Part shown: positions 31,664-42,551 of the stretch, piece after piece
Layout: each line of letters starts with the position of its first letter
How positions within the stretch are numbered: position 1 is the stretch's first letter
NCBI GenBank assembly: GCA_012862575.1
Contig: BLSF01000023.1
Span: 186,001 to 250,000, forward strand
DNA from: Parietichytrium sp. I65-24A
Taxonomy: Eukaryota; Sar; Bigyra; Thraustochytrida; Thraustochytriidae
DNA length: 64,000 bases
Direction: 5' to 3'
Position numbers and translations under genes: made by a program
The notes under the pieces: generated by a model
What the model saw: only the letters and a program-made list of their open reading frames with translations
What the model was told of the DNA's origin: nothing
Database searches by the model: none

Positions 31664-34144
31664 ATGGAGTCGGCGGCGCAGTGGGTGCTGTCGCACGCGC
31701 AGCGTTTGGCGCTGGCGCACCTGTCTTCGTCCAAGTCTGCAGGGAAGGCGGGGGATGGGTCCGCGGACAGCGGCGCGGACAGCGCGGCCGAGCGCGCGCT
31801 GTCCAGGGCGAGACTGTTGGCGTGGAACGTGAGGAAGCACGGGCTCACGATGGGCCTGACAAGGTTCGGCGCCACTGCGGGGCTGCAGGCGACCGCGGAC
31901 GCGGTGGTGCGCTCGCGCGCTGAACGCGCGGTGGAGGCCGGGCTCGCGGTGTGCGCAGCGGCGTGCGTGGTAGTAGCGCTGTCCGCGCTGGACGCGGTGG
32001 TGCCAGTGGCGGTGAGAGTGGCAGAGCAGGTGGGCTGGGGCTGGACGCTGGCGCTGGCGCTGGTCGTGGCAGGGGCGGTCAAGTACTACGCGGCGGGGAT
32101 GCAGGGCGGCGCGCCGGCGCAGGCGCGGGTGGTGTACATGGCGGTGGTCGTGTTCGCGGCGCTGCAGCGGCACGTGATGATCTATGCCGCCGGACTCGGA
32201 GTGCTGCGCCGCTCGGCTGCGGGATGGAGGGATACCGGCGATGAATGTCTTTCGCGGACGCCGGACGGGAATTGCGACGGGCTCCCACAGGTGTGCGGCC
32301 CTGGGGAGGAATGTGACGGTGCGCTTGGCGACGGATTGGCCTCGCAGATGGGTCCGGGGGTTTACATGGCGAGCTGGGGAAGCGCAATGCTCGTTGGTAT
32401 GGCCCTTCTTGCGGCGGCCGTGGTGCATGGGAAGGTCATGTCGCGGTATGCGCTCCTGGCCAAGTTTGCAGCGACGTGGCTGCTGCTCTCTCCTGTGGGC
32501 TGGCTTCCATTGTTTGATCTTGCATTCCGGGCTGTTCATGCTGGGCTCTGCGTATTCGTCGAGCTGAACTCAGAGGCAGCGCCGGACGTCGTCCTTTGGG
32601 TCATCTGCTGGGGGCTCGTTCACAAATTGGACGGTGCGGTGGATGCTGCCATCAAATACATGTTTGAAGGAGAAACCGATCTGGTGGAGCTTGGCATGCT
32701 ACTTCTTAGAGGTTCATCTCTTTTGATGGAGACCTTCTCCTTTGAAGATCTAGTGATTCCGCCCCCACGTGTCCAGCAGACCATCGTTTGGTACAATCAT
32801 ATTGCGTTTGCAGGCACCGGGTTATGGGTGATCAAATGCTGTGTGGCGCGCCTTGCCTACGGCAACTTGCAGGCAATCGAAGCGGCAGGCATGGCGGCAG
32901 CGACAATCGGTGTCGCTGCTGCAATGGCGGCCTTGATATACAGAGACCATCACCGTTTCAAGGTGATGGACCGCGCAGAATTTTTCTTTGGTGTCAAGAT
33001 GGAGTATTTCGAGCAATTACGCGTACGAGTACAGTACGAAGAACTTCGCCAAAAGCTCTGCGCGACAGTGAAAATCCGCCCTCCAAACAGCGACTTCACG
33101 TGTATGTTTTATGGAAAGGTGAGCAGCGGGAAAACGCAGCTCATAAAGTCACTTCTTCACGAAGCAGAAAGCCCGGATGCAGATAAAGTGCAGCATATTT
33201 CCGCGATCGGTGGCTCGACAAAAAACTGTGTAAAGTATATTGCCTGCAAATTGGGCAGCGCACAGGAAACGCAAGACAATGATGACGAACAAGCTTCACC
33301 GGAACAGCGCCTCATGTTCATGGACACCCCAGGTTTGGATGAGTACAGCGATGGAACGCGCGCACCGCACGAAAAGGACAGTGCTGCGGATGGTGTTGAG
33401 GCTCGGATATCGATGGGGGAAGGAGATTTTTATGTGATCGTTTATAACGGCGATTCCGACGAAGATCTCTACACAAGGTTCCTGGAAGCTGTGAAGGCTG
33501 TCTGTCGTAAGAACAATTATGAGGAAGGCAGCAAAGAGTACCGCCAAGCCTGGCGGAGGGTTTTGCTTGTTCGCACCCACGGCGACTTATTTGGCTGGGG
33601 TTTGGAGCCACCGAAAGATTTCACCAGAGGTTTTGAATTTTGGCCACCAAGTTTACGGAGTCTGTTGGAGGTCACGCGCGACCGTCTCAACGAGCACGTC
33701 CTGTCCAAGAATGGCTTCGATCCAGACGTCCAAATCACAGACCTTTTTCACGTTTCTACCAAACCGAAAACAATGTATGGCGTTCACGAGCTCTTTGAGC
33801 GAATTCGGAGATTGGCCTCTGGAGACGAGGGCAAAATTATCGCGAAGGAGAGGCAGGTCGCGTATCAAGAAGCGATCATTGAGGGCCTTTCCCAGGAGCT
33901 AAATGCAGTTGCGGCTACCATTAATCGCAACTTCATATTTCGCAAAGTGCTCAACATTGTCAAGATCGCCCTCGACCCTTTCCTCGCTTTTCGGCAGCAA
34001 TCTTTTTCAACATCCTGGTTGGAACGGTATCGGGCTGAAGAGAAGCTGTACACCAAGCTGCTGACCAAGATAGAGGCTGAAAAGGACAAACTTGGGATCA
34101 TTCGACAGGATTTGAGTTTGCTGAAAGAATCCACCGGGAACTAG
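31664..34144 (+). CDS. RTHGD-type GTPase-like protein B fused to multi-pass membrane region
   Basis: 826 residues, single exon, ATG start. The N-terminal half has several hydrophobic segments (about 92-112, 127-142, 155-175, 235-256, 264-300, 308-325, 375-395, 405-425), with a Cys/Asp-rich loop (about 190-225) between them. It then carries the G domain: G1 FYGKVSSGKTQLIKSLL (482-498), HISAIGGSTK (511-520), G3 FMDTPG (552-557), IVYNGDSDEDLYTRF (592-606), RTHGD (637-641) and FHVSTK (695-700). These match GTPase A at 21391-23544 motif for motif, so they are paralogues. The C-terminal region is helical with basic coiled-coil character (about 785-820). Probably a membrane-anchored GTP-binding protein. 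Nothing in the visible motifs ties it to septins, AIG1/GIMAP, dynamins or Era. Compartment and role unknown. Confidence 0.78.
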   Translation: MESAAQWVLSHAQRLALAHLSSSKSAGKAGDGSADSGADSAAERALSRARLLAWNVRKHGLTMGLTRFGATAGLQATADAVVRSRAERAVEAGLAVCAAACVVVALSALDAVVPVAVRVAEQVGWGWTLALALVVAGAVKYYAAGMQGGAPAQARVVYMAVVVFAALQRHVMIYAAGLGVLRRSAAGWRDTGDECLSRTPDGNCDGLPQVCGPGEECDGALGDGLASQMGPGVYMASWGSAMLVGMALLAAAVVHGKVMSRYALLAKFAATWLLLSPVGWLPLFDLAFRAVHAGLCVFVELNSEAAPDVVLWVICWGLVHKLDGAVDAAIKYMFEGETDLVELGMLLLRGSSLLMETFSFEDLVIPPPRVQQTIVWYNHIAFAGTGLWVIKCCVARLAYGNLQAIEAAGMAAATIGVAAAMAALIYRDHHRFKVMDRAEFFFGVKMEYFEQLRVRVQYEELRQKLCATVKIRPPNSDFTCMFYGKVSSGKTQLIKSLLHEAESPDADKVQHISAIGGSTKNCVKYIACKLGSAQETQDNDDEQASPEQRLMFMDTPGLDEYSDGTRAPHEKDSAADGVEARISMGEGDFYVIVYNGDSDEDLYTRFLEAVKAVCRKNNYEEGSKEYRQAWRRVLLVRTHGDLFGWGLEPPKDFTRGFEFWPPSLRSLLEVTRDRLNEHVLSKNGFDPDVQITDLFHVSTKPKTMYGVHELFERIRRLASGDEGKIIAKERQVAYQEAIIEGLSQELNAVAATINRNFIFRKVLNIVKIALDPFLAFRQQSFSTSWLERYRAEEKLYTKLLTKIEAEKDKLGIIRQDLSLLKESTGN

Positions 34145-34388
34145 CTTTAGCCTTGCTCTCGTTTACACCTTGGGAAACATACGATTGCAGGAATTTGAAT
34201 CGTGCAAGTATTTCGCGTATCTGCGCAACGGCAGACAAGTCATAGAAAGGCACTTTTGCATCTTGAATTAATAAAGAACAGTAGAGATAGATTTCGTTTG
34301 TACATTTTTTTTTGATCAAAAAGGTTTATTTTTATTGACTGTGAAGCAGAGGCCCCGACCGAGAGCAACACATGCTCCTCTGAAAGAC

Positions 34389-36744
34389 TTAGATCTTCAG
34401 AGTATTGACGAACCGGAGGGCAAAGTATTGCATGATTCGAAAGTACACGGCCAGCCCCAGGTTTATCAACAACACGTTCACCTGAAAGTCAGCGGGGTAT
34501 CCAAAACTGTCGAGCAAAGCTTGAAAGTTGGGATAGGTGGGGGTGAGAGTGAAGTCAAAGTCGGAGAACATCACGTTGATAGCGCCGCAGAACGTCCAAT
34601 AGTAGGGAGAGACATACGAAATAAAGGAGATGAAGGATGGGCTGCTGACCGTGTTCGCTGTGAACCCGTTGAAGACCCCTAAGATTGCAACCGCCAAAAT
34701 GGAGTAACTCGTCGCACTTTGAACCCCATCCGTCATGGCCACGATGAAGCAAATGATAGAGTCGACCACAAAAAACAACATGAAGCCCAGGGCGAACAGG
34801 AAGATCACGCGCGTGTCAGCAAACCCTGCTAACAAGAAGCTCACCACTACGAGGATGACGTTCCCAACGAACGCAACCACAACGCTCTTCAGAAGCCGAG
34901 AAGCTAGGTACGGAAGCGCCGTGTAGAGACCTTCTCCAGCCTCCATTTGCATGGTATAACGCTCCTCGACAAGCTCCCCAATGCTTTGCATGGCGCTAGC
35001 TGCCACGGCTAGCATGAGCGCAAACAGGAACGTGATTTGATACGTTATATTCTCGGGCTTGTTCCCAATGTCAAAGTACACGAGTCCAAGGAAGATTCCC
35101 ATGAAAATCTTGTGCGCGATGAGCATAGTCAATGTATTTGCGTTTCGTGAAAGATTTTGAAAGGTGCGTTTTGTGAGAATAGACGTCTGTTCGCAGAGTG
35201 ACAAGCGAGAGGGTCCAGTCCTCGCGCTGAATTGCTGAAGAATCATGACTTCCGGTTTTTGCTTACGCGAAATCGCGCGATGAGCGCCCTCGAGCTGACG
35301 CTGAGACTCTACTTCCCTGTAGTATGCCCGGAACTTGCGCGGCTGCTTCGAGATCACGTCCATGTACCAGTCCGCAGGGTTAGTTCCACCTGGAACGGGG
35401 AAGCCTTGGGCAGAAAAGAAATCGGTGGTCTTCCCAGCCGGTCCATTGTAGACACATTGACCACCAGCCGCAAGGAGCACCAGATGATCAAACTGCTTAA
35501 AAATACTTTGCCGGGGTTGGTGGATGGACGCAATGACTGTCATTTGGGTACTTGCGCAAAATTTTGACAAGACAGTCACAATTAGCTCTGAATCCGTTGC
35601 CGAGAGTCCCGATGTAGGTTCGTCTGCGAAAACTGTAGTCGACTCCCAAACATTGTGAGTGGATTTCAAGCCTTAATTCCTTCCATCCAGGATGAAACTT
35701 ACGCAAAGACGGAAATGATATTAGCGCCCGCGCGAGAGCTGCTCTTCGTGACTGACCCCCACTAATGCCTCTCACCAATTCGTTTCCAATTTGGACATCA
35801 GCGACAGATGCGAGACCTAGCTCGCTCAGGAGAACTCGAATTGGATCGCTATTTCCGCGTACTTGCATATCCTCGTCTTCTGCGGTTCTGACTTCTAAAT
35901 GATCCAAAATGTCCGACTTGAGCAAGGCTACAAACTTTACACTTTCATAAACAGTCTCCAATCCTGAGCCATAGTCATACTGGGGCAAATAGCTCGAGAC
36001 TCGTCGGAACAATTCGCGCCGCCGCTCGTGGCCGTTCACGTAAATTGAGCCCTTATACGGTGTGGTTTTCTTGTCCGCGAGGATATCCCTGCGTCATATC
36101 AAGAGTCGAACAGTGAGTTGCAAGGAAACGATTCAACAAAGAGATAACGAAGCACTGGCACAGACATGGACTTACATGAGCGTGGTCTTTCCCTGTTTTC
36201 GCAAAGATGGTTCCATTCACCACGGAGAAAATTCTACATTAGGTTCCTACCAATTCAATGCTGGCAAGAAAAGTATCAATCGACAACGTACCGATCCGCT
36301 CGGGCCCATGATGGCAACTAAAGACCCGGGCTTGAACACGCCGCAAAAAGGGTGGAGGATGGTGCGCGGGACCTTCCTTCCTTGCGAGTTGGCAACTGGA
36401 ATGGAGAATTCCAGGTTTTTCGCGCACAGCTCGATAGCTGTGTCAAACTTTTTTCTGCGAACTCTTTCGAGCAGGTGATTCAGAGCGCCCTTGTCGGCCC
36501 CGCCTTGCATGATGAAAGTGATCCCTGACTCCATGTCAAGGCTGCGTACTTGCTGGGGGCCATTTGGCTGCTGCTGCTGCTGCTGCTGCCTCCTGAAAGA
36601 GATCCGACTCAACAGCTTGGCGCCGATGGCTGGCTGAGTCCTCCACTGGCTGTTGACATTGTTGCGGGCTGGCGCCTCGTACGCACCTTCCTCATCGTCG
36701 AATGTCCCGCTTCGCGTTCGTGACTCTCCACTGGGAGCACGCAT
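34389..36744 (-). CDS. ABCG (white/BCRP-type) half transporter
   Basis: ATP-driven exporter of lipids, sterols or drugs; half transporters dimerise in the plasma membrane. Four exons on the minus strand: 36744-36292, 36192-36176, 36088-35703, 35632-34389 (699 residues). Introns of 99, 87 and 70 nt have donors GTACGT, GTAAGT and GTAAGT. The 17-nt exon 2 encodes the middle of Walker A, so MGPSGS + GKTTLM forms only after splicing. Other motifs: signature RGISGGQSRR, Walker B SLLFADEPTSGL (restored across intron 3), H-loop ASIHQPR, then six hydrophobic segments in the C-terminal half. The N-terminal 90 residues are polar with a Gln run. The ATG at 36744 is chosen because further upstream only non-ATG codons are in frame. 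It is convergent with GTPase B, 244 bp apart, with AATAAA at 34270-34275 in between on the plus strand. Confidence 0.9.
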
Positions 36745-38482
36745 GCTGCGACGGAGCCCGTTCGAAGCAGATTCAGCTCTGCCGGTCCCACTGGGACAGA
36801 ATGATGAATCACAAACACACTTTTGAGCGATCGACTTCGGTCCCAAACTATTTTTACTGCTCAAGTCTCGCTGTCCCCTCAATCAGTCTTTCCACTACCC
36901 GGAAAATGGTGGGCCGTGGCACACCTTGCGCCTAGTCGGTGTGGAAGGCCGCCGTGGACCAATGCTTGCAAAACAGCACAAACAAATAAAGAGCGGCAGT
37001 GACGGTTTCCTTCTGTGGCCCATCCAATCAAATCGCAGACCCAGAGTCGCCTAAGATCACTCTGACCTTCGCAGCTCGAATGTCCAGTACACTGTAGCTT
37101 GACAGAAATCGGTTAGGCGCACAAACTCACTCCCAGGAAGCCAGCCTCACAGTCAATACGAGTAATTGACTGCACGAATACCTTTCTTCCTTTCTTTTCG
37201 CATGCTCTACCCCCGCATCAATCATCTCCGCCCGATTCATCATCACGATTCATCAGGAGGCAACTGTCAAACCTCCCACTGTCATAGGCGTTCAGGAACT
37301 CTGTGGACCAAGAGAAGCACAGCTCTGACCTCTCCTATGGTAAACTCTATTGCCGAAACTAGAGTTGTCACAAAGTGCACACACCATTTTGGAAGTGTGA
37401 TGAGTCAGTCTTATCCTTCGAGGTAGTGGCCCGCTAGTTCTTTTCGGAAGTTGGGATTGCGCATTTTGGCCATGCGCCAAATCTGTCTGACAATGACTGT
37501 GAGTTTGTGTAAAGCGTAGTTGCTGTGTTTCTTTGAGTAAACGTAGTTGTTGAGTTCCATGGGCAAGGCTTTGCAAATTCCAGTCGTGTCCAGTGCATTT
37601 GGGCACTCAGTACAGGACCGGTGCATAAGTCAAGCCTGAAACGGTTTCGTGCTTTGCTGACGGTGAGTGCGTTCACTATTCAAGTTCTATGCAGTGAATA
37701 CAAACTTCGGGTTTGCCTTGTGAGGAACAAGGTGGGCGCGTGGGTGACGATGCGTTCCACGATTTCTTCACTCTCAGGATCAGTACAATCTCTCTCTCGA
37801 TCCGAGAAGCCTTTAGTGACCTCTACTCTTGTAGTGAATGTGGGGGTTGGCCGCAATGTGCGGCGATCTTGGGTGTGTCAATGCTCGGCGGGTCGAAAAC
37901 CCTCGCGCGAAAGCATGCACTAGGACGGCAAGCAGAGAATGCAGCACGTACTGAGAATGTGAGTAGATTGTGAAGGAAACGAACACATGAAAGCTCACGT
38001 GCTATGGAAAGCGCCTAGTGTTGGCTTCAGGATCGGCACGTGGAAGTTGGTGCGATTGATGGCAATCACGGTCATGTGCCAATTCCTCAGGCAAACGTTT
38101 GGATATCGAGGAGCAGACTGCAGTGATTGGCTTGTGGCAAAAGGCATCGAGCGTGTGATACCAAATTAGGCAGAGCTAGCTAGAAAAGCGGAAGAGGGAG
38201 AAATCGCCCGATCTTTTCCAACCTCAGTTTCTCATACTTGTCTTGTTTTCTGTGCTTCTTGGGTTGAATCATTCAGCCTTGCCAGTAGGCAGGAAGCAGT
38301 GCGGCACAGGCAGGCACTTGCTACGACCCTCGCTGGAACAAGGCTGCCACGACGTGTGCCTTCAAGTTTTCCTTAGAGTTCTGACGGGCACTTGCATCGG
38401 ATAGTCGCTTTGCAAAGAGTGAGTCTCGGTGTCTTGTTGCCAGCAGCAGTTCACAAAGCAGTGGAGAGAAATCGCGTTGAAA
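36745..38482. other. Intergenic region, no gene supported
   Basis: About 1.7 kb between divergent genes. Short ORFs only. Recurrent CTCACAGTCAATACG (37147-37161), GACAATGACTGTGAGT (37488-37503) and GCTGACGGTGAGTGCG (37656-37671) motifs belong to a TGACNGTGAGT-like family seen across the window's non-coding DNA. Confidence 0.55.
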
Positions 38483-39760
38483 ATGGTCAGGATCTGGCGG
38501 TTGTGCGTGTTGGCGGCTTGTCTGCACCTCGCGAAAGGCGCGGAAGGCGCGGAAGAGTCGCACGATGAGCGCCTTCTGATCAAAGATGCGGACCCGGCTT
38601 CGAATGAAGACAAACGATACCAATATATGGCCTCAATTTTCCAATCGTCGCAGCAGAATGGCGAGACTAAAAACGTCCACGTCTGCACAGGCGCCCTCGT
38701 CCATCCACGGTACGTGCTGACGGCAGCGAGTTGCTTTGCCCAATTCGCGCCCAACAAGGTGGTCATTGGACAATATGACTTGGCCGGAGATGCTCAGTCT
38801 GGCGCCATTCAGCGTGATATTAAACAGATATTCACCATGTCGGGCTTTGAAGGCACCCTGAATGACTTGGCATTAATCGAGATCCTCACCAGCGTGATCA
38901 GCCCTGCATACACGCTGCAAACGACAAGCATTATCGAGCAGCCAGGCTTCAATGCTTCGATTAATGGCTGGGCTTTCGACCCTTCCGCGACCATTATATC
39001 GGCGAACGGCCCTGCCCGAATGAGACAAGTTGTGGGAACCATTCTTCCCAAGGAAGAGTGTCAAAAGTGGTTTCCTGGAAGCATCGAAACAGGCAATACC
39101 CTTTGCGGAGGTGTAGTGAGCCCTGACGGGTCTGCGCCTGCGGACCCAAGCACCTGCGTCGGGGACATTGGCGCGCCGCTCATCTACGAACGCAACGGGT
39201 ACTCTGTGATTGTAGGAATTATGACATCCGCCAAAGTGGGATGCGGGAAAGGAACTTACGTCGCCACGTTTACGCGCGCAAGTAGGTACATTGCATGGAT
39301 CAACAACGTTGTCACCATTCCTCAGACACTCAGTTCGGTGCCGGACGAAGCAACCCCTCCACCGCAAACATGGAGCCCAACCTTATCGCCAACCCCGTTG
39401 TCCACGGACATAACCCCGACGGTGTCCTCGCCCCCCTCTACGATTCAAGTCGGAAACTCGTCCCTGGCAGGAAGTAGCAGTGATAGCTCCGAGTCTGTGT
39501 CGCAAACTGGTGTTATCGGGGGCGCAGCTGCGTTGGGCTTTATCACCTTGGCCGTGATCGGGCGTCAGCTGCACAAGAGCTACAATGGCCGGAGACAAGC
39601 AGGCGGAAAGGCGGACGATGGCTCGTCAGAGTTGTCTGTGGTCATGGCGCCGGAATACGATTCTCAAATGCAAAGCATGAGGTCCAGTTCGTTTCAAAGC
39701 ATGAAGTCCAAGAGGAAGACGCCCCCTCCACCTCCTCTGGAGCTTCACCCCGGTCTGTAG
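38483..39760 (+). CDS. Trypsin-like pseudoprotease, single-pass membrane protein
   Basis: 425 residues from ATG 38483; an upstream in-frame ATG exists at 38429, but the later one places a signal peptide (MVRIWRLCVLAACLHLAKG) at the start. Residues about 45-275 have the chymotrypsin-fold order: YQYMASIF, VCTGALVHPRYVLTAASCF, NDLALIEI, CQKWF, LCGG, STCVGDIGAPLIY, VGIMTSAKVGCG, and IAWINNVV. Catalytic His is Ser83 (TAASC for TAAHC) and catalytic Ser is Ile229 (GDIGAP for GDSGGP); the Asp is kept (Asp128). The S1-pocket Asp189 place is Ser223. So it should be proteolytically dead. A Pro/Ser/Thr linker, a transmembrane helix (about 344-361) and a Ser-rich cytosolic tail ending in a proline run follow. 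Likely a binding or adhesion ectodomain. Fold call is strong. Confidence 0.85.
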   Translation: MVRIWRLCVLAACLHLAKGAEGAEESHDERLLIKDADPASNEDKRYQYMASIFQSSQQNGETKNVHVCTGALVHPRYVLTAASCFAQFAPNKVVIGQYDLAGDAQSGAIQRDIKQIFTMSGFEGTLNDLALIEILTSVISPAYTLQTTSIIEQPGFNASINGWAFDPSATIISANGPARMRQVVGTILPKEECQKWFPGSIETGNTLCGGVVSPDGSAPADPSTCVGDIGAPLIYERNGYSVIVGIMTSAKVGCGKGTYVATFTRASRYIAWINNVVTIPQTLSSVPDEATPPPQTWSPTLSPTPLSTDITPTVSSPPSTIQVGNSSLAGSSSDSSESVSQTGVIGGAAALGFITLAVIGRQLHKSYNGRRQAGGKADDGSSELSVVMAPEYDSQMQSMRSSSFQSMKSKRKTPPPPPLELHPGL

Positions 39761-40067
39761 AATATTACAACGTTGTTTCTTTATTGCGGGTTCTGCGAGA
39801 TAAGGGCGGAACTGGATGGAGTCTTGAGATGAACATTAGATCTGTACCCAGAAGAATAAATCAAACTTTGCACCTGTCACAATATACGGTCTCTCGCTTT
39901 TCGGGGATAAATAACTTGAAATTGATTGAGTTCTTTTGAAGTGTACCGTTATTGTTTTTGGAGACAAAGGGCGTGTGGTTGTTTTGGAACATTCGCAGTC
40001 ACGCGAAGAGTGCAAGGCCTGGATTGCACTTGTCTATATTTCTTTCACGAAATGGTGGGGCTAGGAG
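39761..40067. other. Convergent 3' region
   Basis: 307 bp between the stops of the pseudoprotease (plus) and the TRP-like channel (minus). AATAAA at 39855-39860 suits 3' end formation of the plus-strand gene. No ORF of note. Confidence 0.6.
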
Positions 40068-42510
40068 CTAATTGTCGTCCAACGACCTGCTCAAGAGTCC
40101 CAAGATGGAGTGCTGCCTGCGCTCGAGTGAGTCGAGTTTCCGAGAGAGTTGATTCAGCACATGCACAAGACGTTTATTGGCAAAGCTTGATGTGCCGTTG
40201 TTTGGCTCCCCCTCGCCATTAGCCGCAGCGGTGGCTGCAGGCGGCAGATGAAAGCTACTATCAAGCTCGGAGCAGTCGAGATCTACTTCCGTCCCATGAG
40301 TGGCGACAGGGGAGTCAGGGGCATGTGACCCAGAAGCAAAGGCAAGTCGGCGCCACATTTCCTGCTCTTGCGTTTTCTTTTCAGCTACCATTCGCTTCTG
40401 ATCTCGAAAGAAATGCCCAAGGCTGATGAAGCCCTCGTTCCTTCCCGTTCGCATCGCGTTGTTCTCGACAGAGCTATACTTTTTTAGCGATGGCCCTGCA
40501 GATGGCACAGAACCTGAATGGCCAAACTTTTCTACGGAGCCAAACGAGGCTACGCTGTTCTCTCTGTGCACGGAAAGGAGGGGGGACGACTCCGTGGAAG
40601 ATGATTTGCGAGCAATGCCGTCTAAATCTGCCAGGCTGCTGCTCTTGACCAGAGTGGAGGCTTGATAGTTCATGTCGTGCAGATCGTCGTCGTTTGCGGA
40701 ATCTGAGCGAAAAAACGCTTCACTCTCGCTCATTGATGGCCAAAGAAAAGAAGGGGACTTGCGCAGTCGCTTCCATCTCCGAAAGCACCAGTACCGGGCC
40801 CTGTTGTAGTGTGGGCTGCTGCGCCTTGCCTTGTTGACGGCATGAAGCCAGTCTTGAGGGACTTGAATGGCGACTTTGCCATTGGGCTTTTCGGCGACAA
40901 TGTTTTTCCTCGTGAGAACCGGAAGAAACGGTCTTCTTCGGGCAATCGGTGGCTTGTATTGGCGGCGGCGACATGTAAGCCTGTAGTATGTCGCCCTAAC
41001 TTTGTTTCCAATCGCGTTGAGCGCATTCTCGGTGGTATCATAGCGCAAAATGATCCTGGCACGCAAAAGCAGCCACTCTTCTTTTGCATTCTGCTGTATG
41101 TTGTCGAACGTGTTGGTCATGATGGCAATGATGAGATTGAGAATGACAAGCGCCACCACGATCATGTAGATCCCCACGAAGACGTACCCGAAGTACTTTC
41201 TGATCAAGTCCTCCTCCTCGTCGAGCTCGCCAACGTCTAGGTTGAAAACGAAGAAGAAGAGCGTGATCCAGCTGGAGTACATGTGCCCATAGCTCGACTC
41301 CTCTTTGCCTTTGAAAATCAAGCTCAGTCCGTGGCTAAAGCCGGTCAGGAAAACAAGCAGCACGAAGAGGTAAATAATGATATCCCCAATCATTTTCCGG
41401 ATGGTGCTCATGGCCACGCCGATGACCTCGAAGCCCTCGGCGAAGGACAGGAGTCGAATCCACAGTATGATCGAGGCCGCCGCGGAGGTGATGTTTGAAA
41501 TACGGATGGGAACCTCGTCGTTTTGAGTGTAGATAAAGCGAAGTACCTGCTGCTGCAACACGAAGAGCTGCGGGAGTATGTCGAAAAGAGTCTCGTAAAA
41601 GTGATATCGCAAGAACGTGGGCTCATTTTTGGCCAGCTTGCGCTCCACGAAATGTCGCGCCAGGTGTCGAATAGTTAGGGCAAATAGGATGATCTCGAAG
41701 AAAATTTGCGTCACCTGCCAGCCATGGTCCCAAAAGCGTGAGACAGGCGCGGCAAGGGTGTCCAAGAGGGCTTGCCAGCACACCAGGAGATTTTCTGTCC
41801 CAAAAAGCGTCGTGAAGGTGAAAATGACCACGTAGATGGCGTGTAAAAAGAATTCATACAGGAGGCTCTCCCGAGTGAACAAGATCCAGCGAATGAACAG
41901 GACCCATTGGACAATCTCGTGTGTGATGAGCTCCTCCCTTCGCTCGTTCACGATCATGGCTAGCGCTTGGCGCGAGTCAGTGGGGCCGCCGAGCAAGGTG
42001 GTGTCGTAAGAGAACACCTTCTCGTTTCCTCGGGCATACAGAAACTCGCGGTTGCGGTCGAGCATTCGGAGCGCAAGTTTTGGGCGGTCGCGGATCATGA
42101 GCTCGAAGAAAGACGAATAAAACTCTTCGCGCTGCGCCTGCCGAGGGTCTCCGCCCCCGTCGTCCCATGCCGCAATGGACGACGACTCGGATTTGAGGAT
42201 ATTCACAGCGGCTGGATGAAAGCGCAGATTCTTGACGCCTCGGTTCGCGCGCGGCTCCTGGTGGTCAGTCTCTGGCGCGCGAGCCTCTGATCCGACTCCG
42301 CCGCCTCCGTCGTTCGCGAAGATGGCACTGAACCTCCCGGTCAGAATAGTCGAGCGTACTCGGCCCCATCTCAGCCTCGCGTCGGCTTGTTTCGCAACGT
42401 CCCTGCTCGTGGCCAAAGATGACTTGCGCCGGAAGAGTGCGGCCGCGGCGGTGTTGTGCGGCGGGGCCAGTGGGGTCCCATTTTCCAAATCCACGCCATC
42501 GCTGCACTTG

Positions 42511-42551
<41 letters not shown>

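Noticed and set aside
36745-36882. N-terminal extension of the ABCG ORF up to 36882
   Set aside because: It begins with TTG, not ATG; the first ATG is at 36744. The same reasoning trims GTPase A (to 23544) and the Cys/His protein (to 56784).
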